A stretch of DNA of 64,000 bases from Heliopora coerulea. Lineage: Eukaryota > Cnidaria > Anthozoa > Scleralcyonacea > Helioporidae. The notes beneath the pieces are model-generated. The model did no database searches. It was not told the DNA's origin and saw only the letters and a list, made by a program, of their open reading frames with translations. This document shows positions 21,401 to 32,887 of this stretch, in pieces (the first letter of the stretch is position 1; each line of letters begins with the position of its first letter). The stretch lies in NCBI GenBank assembly GCA_030142905.1, contig JASJOG010000072.1, positions 620,001 through 684,000 of the forward strand, given 5' to 3'. A program made the translations under genes and the position numbers.

Positions 21401-21978
21401 TTATTGCTACTTTTAAGGTATTCGCTAAGTATCTTATTTGCACACTTTGCTATTTCTGGAGGCAGTTTTTTAAGTTTCGGAAGTCTGTTCCTTTCTTCGA
21501 TGTTGGACGCATTTGTTGGTGTTAGCTGCGCTAACTCCGCTGTGAAAACCTCTCTTAATGCTTTTTCTCCTTCTGTCCCTGCTGCTTCATCTGCTTCTGT
21601 TCTTCTATGGGGTTCCTGCTCCACATCTTTCTCTGACACGCCTACCACTCTTGCTGTCTCCTCCAATTCCCCGTCCTCAACTCTTGCCTCAGTTCCCTCC
21701 TCCCCACGCTCCTCATTCCTTTTTCTCACCAAGACAAGGTTCGCAATCTGTTTCTCCTTCTTAAATCTAGCAGCATTATCTCTCAGCTTTTGATCTTTTA
21801 ATCTCTCTCCAAACTCCTGTTCCCATCTATCACCTACTCTCTTCATAAAACCGAATCTACGTTCCCTTTCCTCCGTATCTATTTCAACCAGTCGAACCTT
21901 TTTGGCTGTCGTCCAATGCATACTCTCTGGTGGTGACACAGGCTCAGACTTCTCAGATCGTCCTTCTAGCTGACCCAT
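18457..21978 (-). pseudogene. Reverse transcriptase/endonuclease ORF with one in-frame stop
   Basis: The ATG at 21978 opens a frame of 961 codons ending in TAG at 19095-19093. The same frame then continues to 18457, 1174 codons in all. The N-terminal third is charged and probably coiled. Reverse transcriptase motifs include VAFYDYRKAYDKVHHDW (motif A), GFLQGDSFSPVGF (motif B) and SLFIDDLKTYQ (motif C with both aspartates). After the stop come CRLCKTFDETVQHLLAGC (C-x2-C-x8-H-x4-C) and a restriction-like endonuclease with RRPDLTLEDE, IWLVDMS and KLQKYQ. Apart from the stop the protein looks intact, so insertion is fairly recent. It acts in target-primed reverse transcription. Confidence 0.85.
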
Positions 21979-22018
21979 TACTTCCTCCTCTAATTTGAAC
22001 CTCCTGGCATTATCTACT

Positions 22019-22060
22019 AGGTTCTGGGCTGATACAGTCTTCTGTATCAGCCCAGAACCT
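22019..22060. repeat. 19-bp perfect inverted repeat at the 5' end of the retrotransposon
   Basis: Arms 22019-22037 and 22042-22060 are perfect complements with a 4-base loop TCTT. It lies about 40 bp upstream of the element's ATG. It could be a 5' UTR RNA structure or a product of aberrant 5' joining. Confidence 0.7.
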
Positions 22061-22075
22061 GTATCAATAAACCAT

Positions 22076-22096
22076 TATTATTATTATTATTATTAT

Positions 22097-22128
<32 letters not shown>

Positions 22129-22136
22129 TTCCCTCA
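22076..22136. repeat. (ATT)n-(AGT)n microsatellite
   Basis: Trinucleotide runs at the junction between the retrotransposon and the remaining part of transporter exon 7. Confidence 0.9.
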
Positions 22137-22457
22137 AATTTGCTGCGTTATCTACGCACCTGGAGCAAACACATAGTGTCGGTCGGTGGGGGTGAATCGG
22201 TGATTGGCCTCGAGCCGTTCATCAAGTATCCCTATTTCAATGCAACAGATGGCTAGCTCTACCCTTTTCGTACTGTTGCAATGGGCTGCTCATTCATTTC
22301 AATATTTTTCACGTCTTACTTTACGAAATCTTTGTTTTCGTCGAAGATCTTACCCAGGAAATGTGACATTTTCAATTGTTTCCACGAAGAAGTTGTTTTT
22401 GAATTCGAAATGAACAAACGGGAACCAATCGCGAAGGACACAAGTGCTATGATATGA

Positions 22458-23190
22458 GATCGTCACAAAGAACTAAACGCTACAACCGCGCGCGTTCTAA
22501 AATGGAAGATATTAAAATGACAGAATATACATAATTTCACATACCGTAAAGTGGTTCTTATTAAAACTGAACTTGTACAGCTTCGTGAGCATGTCACAAA
22601 CAGGTTGAAGCAGCAACCTGAGGGAGATGAAGAACTACCACACTTATCATTGTTCTTGTCATTCCTGACATTTCACTTCTAAGTCTGTGTCATGAAAAAA
22701 CAAAACAAAAACAAAAAAAAACAAATAAAAAAACCAAAACAGATTTCCTGTGTATGCTGAATTTTCAGGTTTTCATCTTTCAGTATTAGACTTTCGATTT
22801 GACAGTCTTAGCTTGGAGCAAGTAATTAGTTCAAAGCAAGCAACATTGTGGCAACTGAGCAATGAAGTTTCTCCCATAAACGCAGCCTTCCTTAACTCTT
22901 CTCGACAAGAAATCTCTCTTTGATGAAAAAAAAAAAATCAATAGTTGTCACCTGCAGTGAAATGCTAGTGTTATCCAGAGTAAAATAACACGGATCTGAT
23001 TCCACCCAAAATATTGTGATACTTTACAAGTAGACTAAGGGAATAGAATACTACGACAGCTTAGTGAGCTGGTCAACCAGTTGCCGAAGTTAGCGTACCC
23101 TAGAGTAAATTTAAAAACATTTCAGAGTGAAGCTCTTTTATTTAAGATTACCAGACATGACAGACGTCTGGTATCAGAAGAGCCTTAGTC
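22458..23190. other. Flank between transporter fragment B and Mab-21-like gene 3
   Basis: Copy of 6713-7438 with deletions near 23045 that remove most of the presumed Mab-21 3' UTR block seen at 7439-7740. No gene is seen. Confidence 0.6.
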
Positions 23191-26100
23191 TCACTCATGA
23201 GGCAACTTTACACCCCTTTCTTCTAACAGGGTCTTCATTTCCTCGTTATACATTGCATGGATATCTTCCATTGTGACAGTATCCAGACGTCCTTTCAGCA
23301 TCCCCGTCACTATATTTTCTATATTCTTATAGTCGCTATGCTTTACCGAGCCGATTACTTCCTTCATGGGTTCTTTGGCTTCTTCGAATTGTTCACGCGT
23401 TAACGTATACTGCACCTGCTTCGTAAGTTCCATCGCTTTGGAGCTGCACACCAGTAAAGAAGATTCTTTCCCAACGTTCATCTGAGTAAAAAACTCGAGG
23501 GATAATGCGAGGAAGTCGTCAGTGATGAAATACTTACCTGGCGAAAGATTTACAACTTCGTCTTCAACGAACTTAGTAAACGCTTCTTCATCCGATTTCT
23601 TCATTTCGTTGGCACAGTTCTCTAGAATCCAAAGTTCTCCAAGTTTCCTTCCTAAAAGTGATTGGTAGGCATACAGTGGAACAAGCGACCATTTCATTAA
23701 GTTGCTACGATCGAGATCGTCCATTCTTTGTATGCTAGCCAGCATGTCTTTGTACTTCTGAACAAATAAAGAAAGCAGAGACCGAAGGAGTTCGGTTCTT
23801 TCTTCCTGCGATAGATTACGATCTTGGATCCTCACGAGGTGAGGCTGCAGGTCCAAGTCTCTCAAAAACTCAGGTGAATAGTAGATAGTTGAGCAGAGCC
23901 TTTTCAACATGTGAACTGTTTTCTGCAAAAGGTTTTTTCTTATGTCTGCAACAGCGGCAGCTGCATTAGCAAGCTCAGACTCGTCCTCGCCCTCCAGTAA
24001 GTTGCTCTCAGGCATGATGTAATGAGGAAGACTACGTTTCTCCAGACATTCGTGAAGACGATCAAGGATGCTCGTGAGACACGCTGCCGTGTTGTCTTCC
24101 CTCCAGAATGATTCCTCTCTGGCTTCGCGTTCCCAAAACAGAATGTTTTTCAAATGGTATGAACACACTATGAGCTCAGGAAAGTAAAACTTTTTAATCA
24201 TCTTCATCAGGATCAGGACCTGGCGTTGAACAGGAGTCATACTCTGTCCAAGTTTGTTTTCTGCGAGAGAAAACGAGATCCTCCATTCTGTTTCATCCAT
24301 CGTCATCTCTTCTTGGCCGAGGGCATTCTTCACCATCTTTTGTCCCCCAGCTGATTCAGGGTTCCTGACATACTGCAGTCTCTCGACAGGCTCACCAAAG
24401 CGGTTTCCTCGACCAACAGGAGCCAAATGACAGCCACATTCGAAGATGTCCTGCACAAGTTCGGGAGATGGCCAACCGCTTGGTCGAAAGCGCACCAACC
24501 AGTCCATAGCACGTTCAGGCCACGGTATTGGATATTTGAAAACATTCGCCATATCATATTCATAGCCAGCAAGGCCTTTTTTCTGACTTTTACGCAACAG
24601 ACCATGAATTCCGTAGGATTCTCCAAAATAGGTCTGGGAAATTGTTCTTAATTTAGAGTTTCCCAGTTGTAGCAGGTAAGCATGGTTGAGAAATGTTGTG
24701 TTTTTAAACCGCGGACGCGCTTCTTTCCATTCTTGAGTCAGTCTTAGCTTAGCATACCTGTTAGAGAAGAAGCAAGAGAAAGAGAAGACGAAGAAAAAGT
24801 AGAATAAGAACTAGAACAGTACGACAACAAAGAAAAAACAAAGAAGACGAAGCAGAAAAAGAAGTAGAAGGAGAAGAAGATGAACAAGTAGAAGGAAGAA
24901 GAGAAAAAGAATAAATGGCAGAGGAAGTAGATGAAGGAGAAAAGGAAGAGGATGAAAAAGAAGAGGAAGAGGAATAAGAAGAAAAAGAAAGAGGAGAAGA
25001 AGAAGAAGAACAACAACAACAATAACAACAGGAAGGAGGAGAAGGAGTAAAAGCTTTAAAAGTTGACTAGAAAATTGAGATCTAATCAATGTCAACAGTT
25101 TAACAGACATTATTATACTTGAAATTACTTTTCATTATTCTTTGAGGAACCAGTAAAAAGTTTTACTTTATAATAAAATACTAATCACTTATATTTACAA
25201 TTATCACTTGTATTGGATACCCATATAAGGTTAACTTTTGGAGTCCTCTCACAACATATTCACTCTCAGTTATTTCCATTCTCAAGAATGCCTTGTGTAT
25301 CGTACAGTAATAGAAGAAGTTAGGGGAGGGCCAGGGGGAGGAAGATGGGGATGAAATGTGGGGAAGTTGGGAAAGAATAAAAATGGTAAAGATAAAAACG
25401 GTATAACATGGAAAAAAACAAAATTATTATTTCACAATAATTTTACCAACCTAGGGTTATCTATCACATGTTCTGCTGTAAATATCGGAACTATTTTCTC
25501 CTCTTCAACAATGAATGGTTCGCGTTCTGACATCACATCAGAATCAGGTTGCCAGTAATTGATTTCATCATGGGATTCTGAAAAATAGCTTTCGTCAGGT
25601 TTGGCAACAACAAACCTAGGTATACAGAAGCCTTCAACACGACTTCCTGCTTCTAAATCACTAGATAATGAACAGCAAATATCTTCAGGGTCAGAATGTT
25701 CTGCTTTGTTTTGACCTTGCCACCAAAACCATTCACCATATACATATTCCGCAGGAAAGAGGCAGCTGATAACTACTGAAAATGGTTGGACCCAGAAATT
25801 GGATATCTCATCAAAGTTGCTAGGAGTTTCCTGTGGCAAGGAAAAAATAAAAGAGTGATCAATTACATACTTTGTTCTCCTGTTGTTTTTTGTTTTTGTG
25901 TTATTTTTGTTAAATAAAATGTCAGTCTTGTATTATTCCCTTTACAGAAGTTAGACTTCAATCTTATGTAGTTGTAAAAAAATTAATTGTAAAAAAGGTT
26001 TTTGAAAACATTTGCCTGAATTTTTAAAAAGTGATGTTGCCCAAGGGAGGAGCCAGGCTGAAATCATAATTTTAGAATATGGTAAATTTTATTATAAAAA

Positions 26101-28160
26101 AAGTTTTAACTAAATTAAAAAGAGTTTTATTAGGTGCCCTAATGTTTGGCTGTGTCACGCAACCCGATCAGAGTGTGGATATAATTGAAGCTTACAATGA
26201 ATAAATAGATAGTTATTCATTTATCTTTTAGTTAAAAGTATTATATTGCAGGAAGTTCAGAAGTGGGGGAAAAAGTGTTAAGACTATTAACATTACGAAA
26301 GAGGAACGGAGCTGAGATTGCCATTTAAAGATGGTTTAAGCTTAGAGATTAAGAGGCTTTCTCTTATCAGAAGTTCAGGGATTAAGGAGCAAGAAAAAAG
26401 AAATTTTTTTTAACTTTCTTTAAAAAACTCATTAAGAACTCTCGAGGAAAATACAAAAGAAATTCATAACCGTGTCGTGTCTTTGTATCTGGAAAAAAAC
26501 ACCCTTACTTTTTTCTTCCAAATTCCTCGGCTTTGGAAACACAAATTTTCAAACTTTCTTCCCGAATTAGCATATTAAGAGGTTTGTTTTTTAGGCCGTT
26601 CAAAAAACTTGTAGTACATGCTTTATCGGATGTAAAACCATGATCAGGAGATAAAAATAAAGTTTTATTAGGTGCGCTAATGTTTGGCTGTGTCACGCAA
26701 CCCGATCAGAGTGTAGATATAATTGAAGCTTACAATGAATAAATAGATAACTAAAAGTAGTGTATTACAGGAAGCGTAGAAGTTGGCGGGAAAAAGTGTT
26801 AAGGTTATTAAAATTCCGAAAGAGGAACGGAGCTGAGATTACCATTTAAATATGGTTTAAGCTTAGAGATTAAGACGTTTCCTCTTATCAGAAGTTCAAG
26901 GATTAAGGAGCAAGAAGAAAGAAATTTTTTTAAACTTTCTTTAAAAAACTCATTAAGAACTCTTGAGGAAAATACAAAAGAAATTCATAACCGTGTCGTG
27001 TCTTTGTATCTGAAAAAAAACACCCTTACTTTTTTCTTCCAAATTCCTCGGCTTTGGAAACATAAATTTTCAAACTTTATTCGCGAATTAGCATATTAAG
27101 AGGTTTGTTTTTAAGCCGTTCAAAAAACTTGCAGTATGTGCTTTATCGGATCAAAAACACTCGGCTATCATCACCTCGTGTTTTATATCCGATAAAGCAC
27201 GCCTGCTCGTTTTTTAAACATTACATAATATCTTACTTCTAGCTATCGATTTATTCATTGTAAACTGTAATTATATGTATATGATTTCTGATGATGATGA
27301 GTGTTGTGACCAAATGATAGCGCACTTAATACAACTTTATTATCTCTTGATTATGGCTGTATTCCCTGTTTTGTGCTGGGCACTCATATTTATTCTAAAA
27401 TATGCATATAAGCATGGCTATGTACGTTAGCATATATACAGATCATTGACATGCACGTATGTATTACACACGTACAAAAGCTGGACCCCAAAATATTGAA
27501 GAAATAAAGTGGATTTGACTTTAAGTACATGATTCTTTATGTTTTCAACATTGCTGGAAATCACTCTATATTCACAGATGGTCATATGTGAGGAGGATGT
27601 GCAACTTTTAAGAAGTCCTTCAATTCTATTAGAACGCAAGCGATAAAGATATTACAGTAATAACCAACTCGTTAGCCTTGACCAGACTATTGAATTGGCA
27701 AATTCCTTTAGAGGAGGCTTTGTTCGACGAAGCATTTTAAAGAACGAACAGGTGGCTGAAGCTTGGTTGTGGGCCTGTGGGTCTTACAGAAGGCTTTCAA
27801 TCCTACATTCATGCACATAATCGCATTCCTTCACGTTCTTATCCTTGCCATGTTTTTGTTGCGACATACGAGAAACGGAAGACGATCAGGTTTTAAACCT
27901 CATCTGGAACCGGAGGATACACAGTTTAAACGTAGTTCCCACAGCTCTTACTTGTTGCTGAACTGTGAACGCGTCAACGACTGAACAGCTCTCATTCACG
28001 GGCAACCGGAAAAATTCGAATAAGATAAATCGCATAAACAACTTGAGAAGATGAAACGGCACGCAGGGACTCAGCAACCTTACAGTGCAAAATTTTCCCA
28101 AAAATCTTATCTTAAAAACACAAACTCAAAGATACTTGATATACTTACAAGTTCTGTCAT
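23191..28160 (-). CDS. Mab-21 / cGAS-like nucleotidyltransferase-fold protein, copy 3
   Basis: Coding exons are 28160-28149 (M-T-E-L), 25830-25451 and 24757-23191. Frame is open across both junctions and gives about 652 residues. GSRVEGFCIPRF and D-S-D (QPDSDVM) are present, as are EWRISFSLAE, SYHLKNILFW and PHYIMPESNLL. This is the most diverged of the four. About 50 residues after KNTTFLNHAYLL (near 24550-24700) are rewritten (QLGNSKLRTISQTYFGESYG), while the flanking parts are almost identical to the other copies. The nucleotidyltransferase exon also differs before the D-x-D (SYFSESHDEINY). The likely role is the same as for copies 1, 2 and 4, with possibly altered ligand specificity. Confidence 0.8.
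24763..25040. repeat. Polypurine/polypyrimidine tract of copy 3
   Basis: AG-only tract in intron 2 next to the acceptor of the last exon, as in copies 1, 2 and 4. The SINE insertion seen in copies 1 and 2 is absent here. Confidence 0.85.
26122..27200. repeat. Direct tandem duplication of a dispersed repeat block
   Basis: A block of about 540 bp occurs twice in a row, with GTTTTATTAGGTGC near 26123 and again near 26662. The second copy ends in the 63-nt hairpin 27138-27200. Copy 2 has a single such block at 11340-11890. It lies in intron 1 of Mab-21-like copy 3. Confidence 0.7.
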
Positions 28161-28950
28161 GTCGTGGGTTGTCTGTTCTTTAACAACTGAGAAAAACAAT
28201 TCCTTCTAGACTGGCATTACACAATGTCCGCATATGAGATCGTTACGACAGTTCTGAATAGACATGAATAAAAGAAATAACGGAAATGCTTCTCGCGTGG
28301 TCGATATCCTTAATTGGTAGAAACTTGGTCGAGTACTATTGCAAATGCTGCATTCTGATTGGCTACGCGACTCGGTATCTATTCGTCGATAGATAGCGAG
28401 TAGCGAAAATGGCTTCCGCCTCGCGTTTTCGTGAAGTTTCTGAAGACAAAATAGAATGCTTACTTGAAAGTACAATCCTAGAGAAGACGAAAAATATTTT
28501 TGTAAAGAGTATTTCTACTAAAACAATTAGATTACTTGTTCTCGAGCTCATAATCTAATTGTTAAATGTTAAAAAGAATAACGTTACATCCTGCTGAGGG
28601 GCCCCTCCCGCTCAACGACGCTAGGAGCTTCACGATCTACGACGTCAACTTGAACGAGGACGTCCTCTAAAATTTCGGCATTTAAAGAAATCACGGTTTA
28701 CTGACCACCATGCTTGATACTTGTGGCTTGTTTTAGGACTCCTAAAACGCTTCAATCCTCATAAAACGAATGCTGTCTCGAGTTGAGTTCAATCTTAAGT
28801 AGCAATTTTTTCCACTCCACGAGCCCACGTCTTTTTGAACAAGTAAAAATTATGCGGGTGCCATTGTATACACAATGACGACGCTGTTGAAAGTGCTCTA
28901 GAGAATAAAAATTAAACATTCTCTTTGTTTTGCATCAAGAATGCTTTTCT
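28161..28950. promoter_or_regulatory. Region upstream of Mab-21-like copy 3
   Basis: Duplicate of the block upstream of copies 2 and 4 and presumed to hold the 5' UTR and promoter. No core promoter element is recognised. Confidence 0.3.
28409..28558 (+). pseudogene. 49-codon ORF, copy of the recombinase-like N-terminal remnant
   Basis: Starts MASASRFREVSEDKIE as at 14605. A length change near 28495 shifts the frame, so it ends KTIRLLVLELII before TAA. The shift suggests that the frame is not maintained. Confidence 0.3.
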
Positions 28951-28993
28951 TAATACGCACGCTCGCAGGCTGTTCTCTCAGAAAAACTTTCTG

Positions 28994-29074
28994 AGTCCCT
29001 GACCGGAATCGAACCCGTAACCTTCTGATCGCCGATGAAATGTTCTAACCATTAAGCTACAAGCCTACAAAGAC
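28994..29074 (-). repeat. Degenerate tRNA-like segment
   Basis: Minus-strand relative of the 73-base tRNA-like unit with an 8-base internal insertion (AAGCCTAC) that breaks the acceptor/D-arm junction. Confidence 0.55.
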
Positions 29075-29329
29075 TCATATGGTGAACGAAGGTTAAATTT
29101 GTGTACTGGTTCGTATAGATGGTAGACATATGTACTGCCAGTCTGCAAGTCTCGATATGTCGTCTATTATTTTTGTGTTAATCAATGATGTGATTGTGGT
29201 AGCTTGGTAATTATATTCTTGATACGCACGCTCTCAAGCTGTTCTCTCAGACATTCTGCAGACTGGCAGTACATATGTCTACCATCTATACGAACCAGTA
29301 CACAAATTTAACCTTCGCTCACCATCTGA

Positions 29330-29402
29330 GTCTTTGTAGCTTAATGGTTAGAGCATCTCATCGGCGATCAGAAGGTTACGGCTTCGATTCCCGTCAGGGA
29401 CT
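29330..29402 (+). repeat. tRNA-like segment
   Basis: Same 73-base unit as in the 258-bp array, with GGCTTCG in place of the GGTTCG B-box start, so pol III function is doubtful. Confidence 0.55.
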
Positions 29403-29739
29403 CAGAAAGTTTTTCTGAGAGAACAGCCTGAGAGCGTGCGTATTAAGAACATAATTACCAAGCTACCACAATGACATCATTGAAAATGCTTTTGTTTAAA
29501 AAACGTCATCTTTCCAGGTTAAGGTCGTAGATCTTAAGGTATCTACTAACAGTCTGTCAACAACGGCTCTACTACCCGGCACTTGTTCTACAACAAATGC
29601 GTGGCGTAACCAGCCTCCTAGTCCTGGTTGGGCAAGATCAGAAAAATTTCCTCAAAATGAGTTTCAATCGTGAAGCACGAGATGAACTGCATAGTGACCA
29701 GTAACTCGCCTCCAGGACCTCGTCGCATCCACGGCAAAG

Positions 29740-30120
29740 TGTTAGTTAATCAAATTCTGCACAACTTTTGCCCAAGTATTTTCTCCTCTTTTTATCTCTT
29801 TCCACACTGTCACTGGGATCGTGTATCTTTTGTAAGCTGGCAAGCGCATTTTTGCATTTTTGTACAAACAAGGAGTACGAACAGTGGGAGAGCCAGTATT
29901 TTTCTGCTTCTGATAGATCAGGATCTTGAATCTTTGAGATATGAGGTTGCAGGTCCAAGTCTAGCAAAATCGTAGTAGACAAGTAAGTCTTTGAGATGAA
30001 CCTTTTCAATAAACTAACTAACCTTGACAAACTCAGCCTCATCCTCGCCCTCAGATAAGTTGCTCTGTGGCATGTTATGGGGAACACAACGTTCCTTCAG
30101 ACATTTCATACGACGATTAA
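29740..30120 (-). pseudogene. Diverged Mab-21-like C-terminal fragment, copy b
   Basis: Near-identical to 15411-15853 but with a 54-bp deletion near 30020 that removes the NLAQKL region. It ends at the same KSCAEFD stop. Confidence 0.75.
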
Positions 30121-30234
30121 GCAAGCTCGCAACACGCACACGTGTTGCTAGCGTGCTTAATATCACATATATATATATATATACTCATATATATAAAACT
30201 TCAAAAACCAGCAAAACCAAGAACTTAAACCAAT

Positions 30235-30326
30235 ATAAACCATCAGTATAAGTTCAATCTTTATTTTATTTTCAACGTTTCGGAGCCTGCCCCTTGATAA
30301 AGATTGAACTTATACTGATGGTTTAT
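30235..30326. repeat. 30-bp inverted repeat, copy of 15964-16055
   Basis: Same perfect arms (30235-30264, 30297-30326) and loop as in the first copy. It came with the segmental duplication. Confidence 0.5.
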
Positions 30327-30372
30327 ACATACATATATATATATATATATAATATTTAAAAACTGAGCAGGA

Positions 30373-30432
30373 GTGCTTTATCCGGATTTAAAACACGAGG
30401 CGATAACCGAGTGTTTTATATCTATAAAGCAC
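30373..30432. repeat. Hairpin of the GTGCTTTATC family
   Basis: Copy of 16098-16157. Confidence 0.6.
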
Positions 30433-30594
30433 GAATTGCAAGCTTTTTAGATGTCTTCTAAAATGAACCTTCCAATACGCAAGTTCGCGAAGAAAGTCTG
30501 GAAATTTATCCTTTGTAAGCCGAAAAAAAATAAACTTCTTCTTGGCATCGCTGGCATCAGAAGAGCCTTAGTCTCACTCATGAGGCAACTTGAC

Positions 30595-31272
30595 CAGCCC
30601 TCCAAATTTTCGACGGCATATAAATGCAATTGCCGCCGATAATGCCGCCGAAAATGAAATTATCGACGGCAATTTTTTGCCGTCGAAGATTTTTGTGCTT
30701 ATTGCCTACTGAATCTCATCAATTCTTCTAAGAAACTCAAGTGCTATGTTATGAACAAATGATTATCTACAGATTTCCTGAATTTTATTCCTAATCATTG
30801 CTCGACGATAATAAGTGTTTTCATGGCGACGTTAAATACCGTTGTTTACTAACAAATGGATCTTACGTATTGCCTTACATAAAGTATTAACGATGAGTAC
30901 TGAGAAAAGGAATCCACAACTATTGAGACGATTGACCCAAATTTGCTTCCTGATTCTGATTCTGATTCTGATTCTGAATCAGAATCTCAAACAGACGAGG
31001 ATTAATTAAGATGGACTGATGTTTGTTCATTGACATTGTTCTTTTTACTTGCGTATTTGTTAGTGATAACAACATTTAGTACGACTAGTTTTATATATTA
31101 AAATGGGAAAGTTTTGAGTTGTTTTTTTATTATTCAGCTGCTTACGACATATGTTTTAGAATTCCTCTTACAATAAACCCGAGGGAAAAAATTGCCGTCG
31201 AGTTGCCGCCGAACTCTAAAATATCGACGGCAAAAAATTGCCGTCGAAGATTTAAAGAAATTTCGAGGGCTG
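30595..31272. mobile_element. 678-bp DNA transposon inserted in Mab-21-like coding sequence, copy 2
   Basis: Duplicate of 16320-16997 with cleaner ends: CAGCCCTCCAAATTT on the left pairs with CAGCCCTCGAAATTT read inward on the right. CTTGAC direct repeats are at 30589-30594 and 31273-31278. Because the insertion site is identical to that of copy 1, this is one insertion followed by segmental duplication. Confidence 0.75.
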
Positions 31273-32081
31273 CTTGACACCTCTTCCTTTGAACAGAGCC
31301 TTCATTTCCTCGTTAAACATTGCTTTGATATCTTCCATTGTGATAGTATCCAGACGTCCTTTCAGCATCCCCGTCAATTTATTTTCTATATTCTTTAAGT
31401 CGCTATTCTTTACCCAGCCGATGACGTCCTTGAAGGATTTTTTGGTTTCTTCGAATTGTTCACGCGTTAACGTGTACTGCACCTGCTTCGTAAGCTCCAT
31501 CGCTTTGGAGCTGCACACCAGTAAAGAAGATTCTTTCCCAACGTTCATCTGAGTAAAAAACTCGAGGGATAATGCGAGGAAGTCGTCAGTGATGAAATGC
31601 TTACCTGGCGAAAGATTTACAACTTCGTCTTCAACAAACTTAGTAAACGCTTCTTCATCTGATTTCTTCATTTCGTTGGCACAGTTCTCCAGAATCCAAA
31701 GTTCTCCAAGTTTCCTTCCTAAAAGTGATTGGTAGGCATACAGTGGAACAAGCAACAATTTCTGTACGTCGGGATCGTCCATTCTTTGTATGCTTGCCAA
31801 CACGCCTTTGTATTTCTGAACAAATGAAGAAAGCAGAGACCGAAGGAGTTCGGTTCTTTCTTCTTGCGATAGATCACGATGTTGCATACTCACGAGATGA
31901 GGCTGCAGGTCCAAGTCTAGCAAAAACGTAGTTGAAAAGTAAACCATTGAGTGGAGCCTTTTGAACAAGTTAACTTTTTTCGGCAAAAAGTTTTTTCTTA
32001 TGTCTGCAACAGCGGCAGCTGCATTAGCAAGCTCAGACTCGTCCTCGCCCTCTAGTAAGTTGCTCTCAGGCATGATGTAAC
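31252..32081 (-). pseudogene. Truncated Mab-21-like gene 3' fragment, transposon-capped, copy 2
   Basis: As for 16977-17806, with only a few substitutions (SSFVQKYKG, KLLLVPLY). It shares the same fusion to transporter sequence and the same transposon-derived C-terminus. Confidence 0.85.
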
Positions 32082-32332
32082 TCATTTTAGACTGGAACTC
32101 AACCTCTTACACAAAAATTACCGTGAACAGAACATTATTTGCGGATGATGTTCCGCGTTTGTTGCCTTTGGTCTTGCAATATTTGACTCCTCAAGCTGTC
32201 TCGTTCATCGGCTTGGGAGCTGTTTCTGCAGCGGTTATGTCTTCGGCTGATTCTTCGGTACTTTTCGCAAGCTCCATGTTCGCGAGGAACATCTACAAAT
32301 TGATCTTTAGACCCAAAGTAAGACGACCGTTC

Positions 32333-32512
32333 CAGGGACGGCAGAGCCGGGGGGACTGCAGGGGCTGTAGCCCCCCCACTTTTTTCCAAATGTAATGTTC
32401 AAACAACTATGCTTTAAAACACTTGTTGGGCAATTTCCCAGAGAAGCATACAAAATACTGTATTTTTATCTCAAGCCTCCCCCCCACTCTTAATTCCGCT
32501 CCGCCGTCCATG
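32333..32512. mobile_element. 180-bp MITE in intron of transporter fragment C
   Basis: The insertion is absent from fragments A and B, which read GACGACTGTTCAATCG continuously. It is bounded by GTTC direct repeats (32329-32332, 32513-32516). The ends pair imperfectly: GGACGGCAGAGCC on the left and GGACGGCGGAGCG read inward on the right. It contains C/G runs and no ORF. Confidence 0.65.
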
Positions 32513-32887
32513 TGTTCAATCGTATAGTTTGATATGGTGTTCTGTGATGAGATGTATGTTGTATGATGTACTGTAGGGGTCTGATGGGGGTGTAATATAG
32601 CGTAGTGGTGTAATGTTGCCATCTACCATATTCGTGTGACGTGGTATTGGTGGTTTGCTATAGTGGTGTGATATGTTATATATGGTGTAATGTAGTTAAT
32701 CTGCGTGATGTGGTGTGATTTAGAATCGTGGTGTGATGCGATGGAGTGTAATGTAGTGTAGAAGTGTGGTGTAGTGTGGTTTGGTGTTGTTCAGTGGGGT
32801 AATGTGGTATGGCGAGATGTGATGCGGTAAGATGTGATGGTGAGATGTGATGTGGTGTGATGAAGAGTGGTGAGATGTGATGTAGAC

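Larger units (their letters stand above)
18142..22136 (-). mobile_element. Non-LTR retrotransposon with restriction-like endonuclease
   Basis: The element is read on the minus strand. Its left boundary is where fragment B stops matching fragments A and C (18141/18142). Its right boundary is a GTA/ATT microsatellite at 22076-22136. The presumed 3' UTR (18142-18456) has T-runs on the plus strand, that is A-runs on the element strand. One long ORF with a single stop codon encodes reverse transcriptase followed by CCHC knuckle and PD-D endonuclease. The order RT, knuckle, endonuclease is that of the R2/NeSL-type elements. The 3' and 5' ends are not precisely fixed. Confidence 0.75.
17816..22457 (+). 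pseudogene. SLC5A7: Choline transporter 3' fragment B, split by a retrotransposon
   Basis: Exon 6 (17816-18042) is open, encodes the [13 protein letters not shown] segment and has a GTAAGA donor. The intron and first part of exon 7 are lost at the retrotransposon insertion. Exon 7 resumes at 22137 (FPQICCVIY) and has a TAG in place of the next tyrosine codon region, a deletion of about 35 bp and a second TAG, ending near 22457. It is a dead fragment. Confidence 0.85.
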
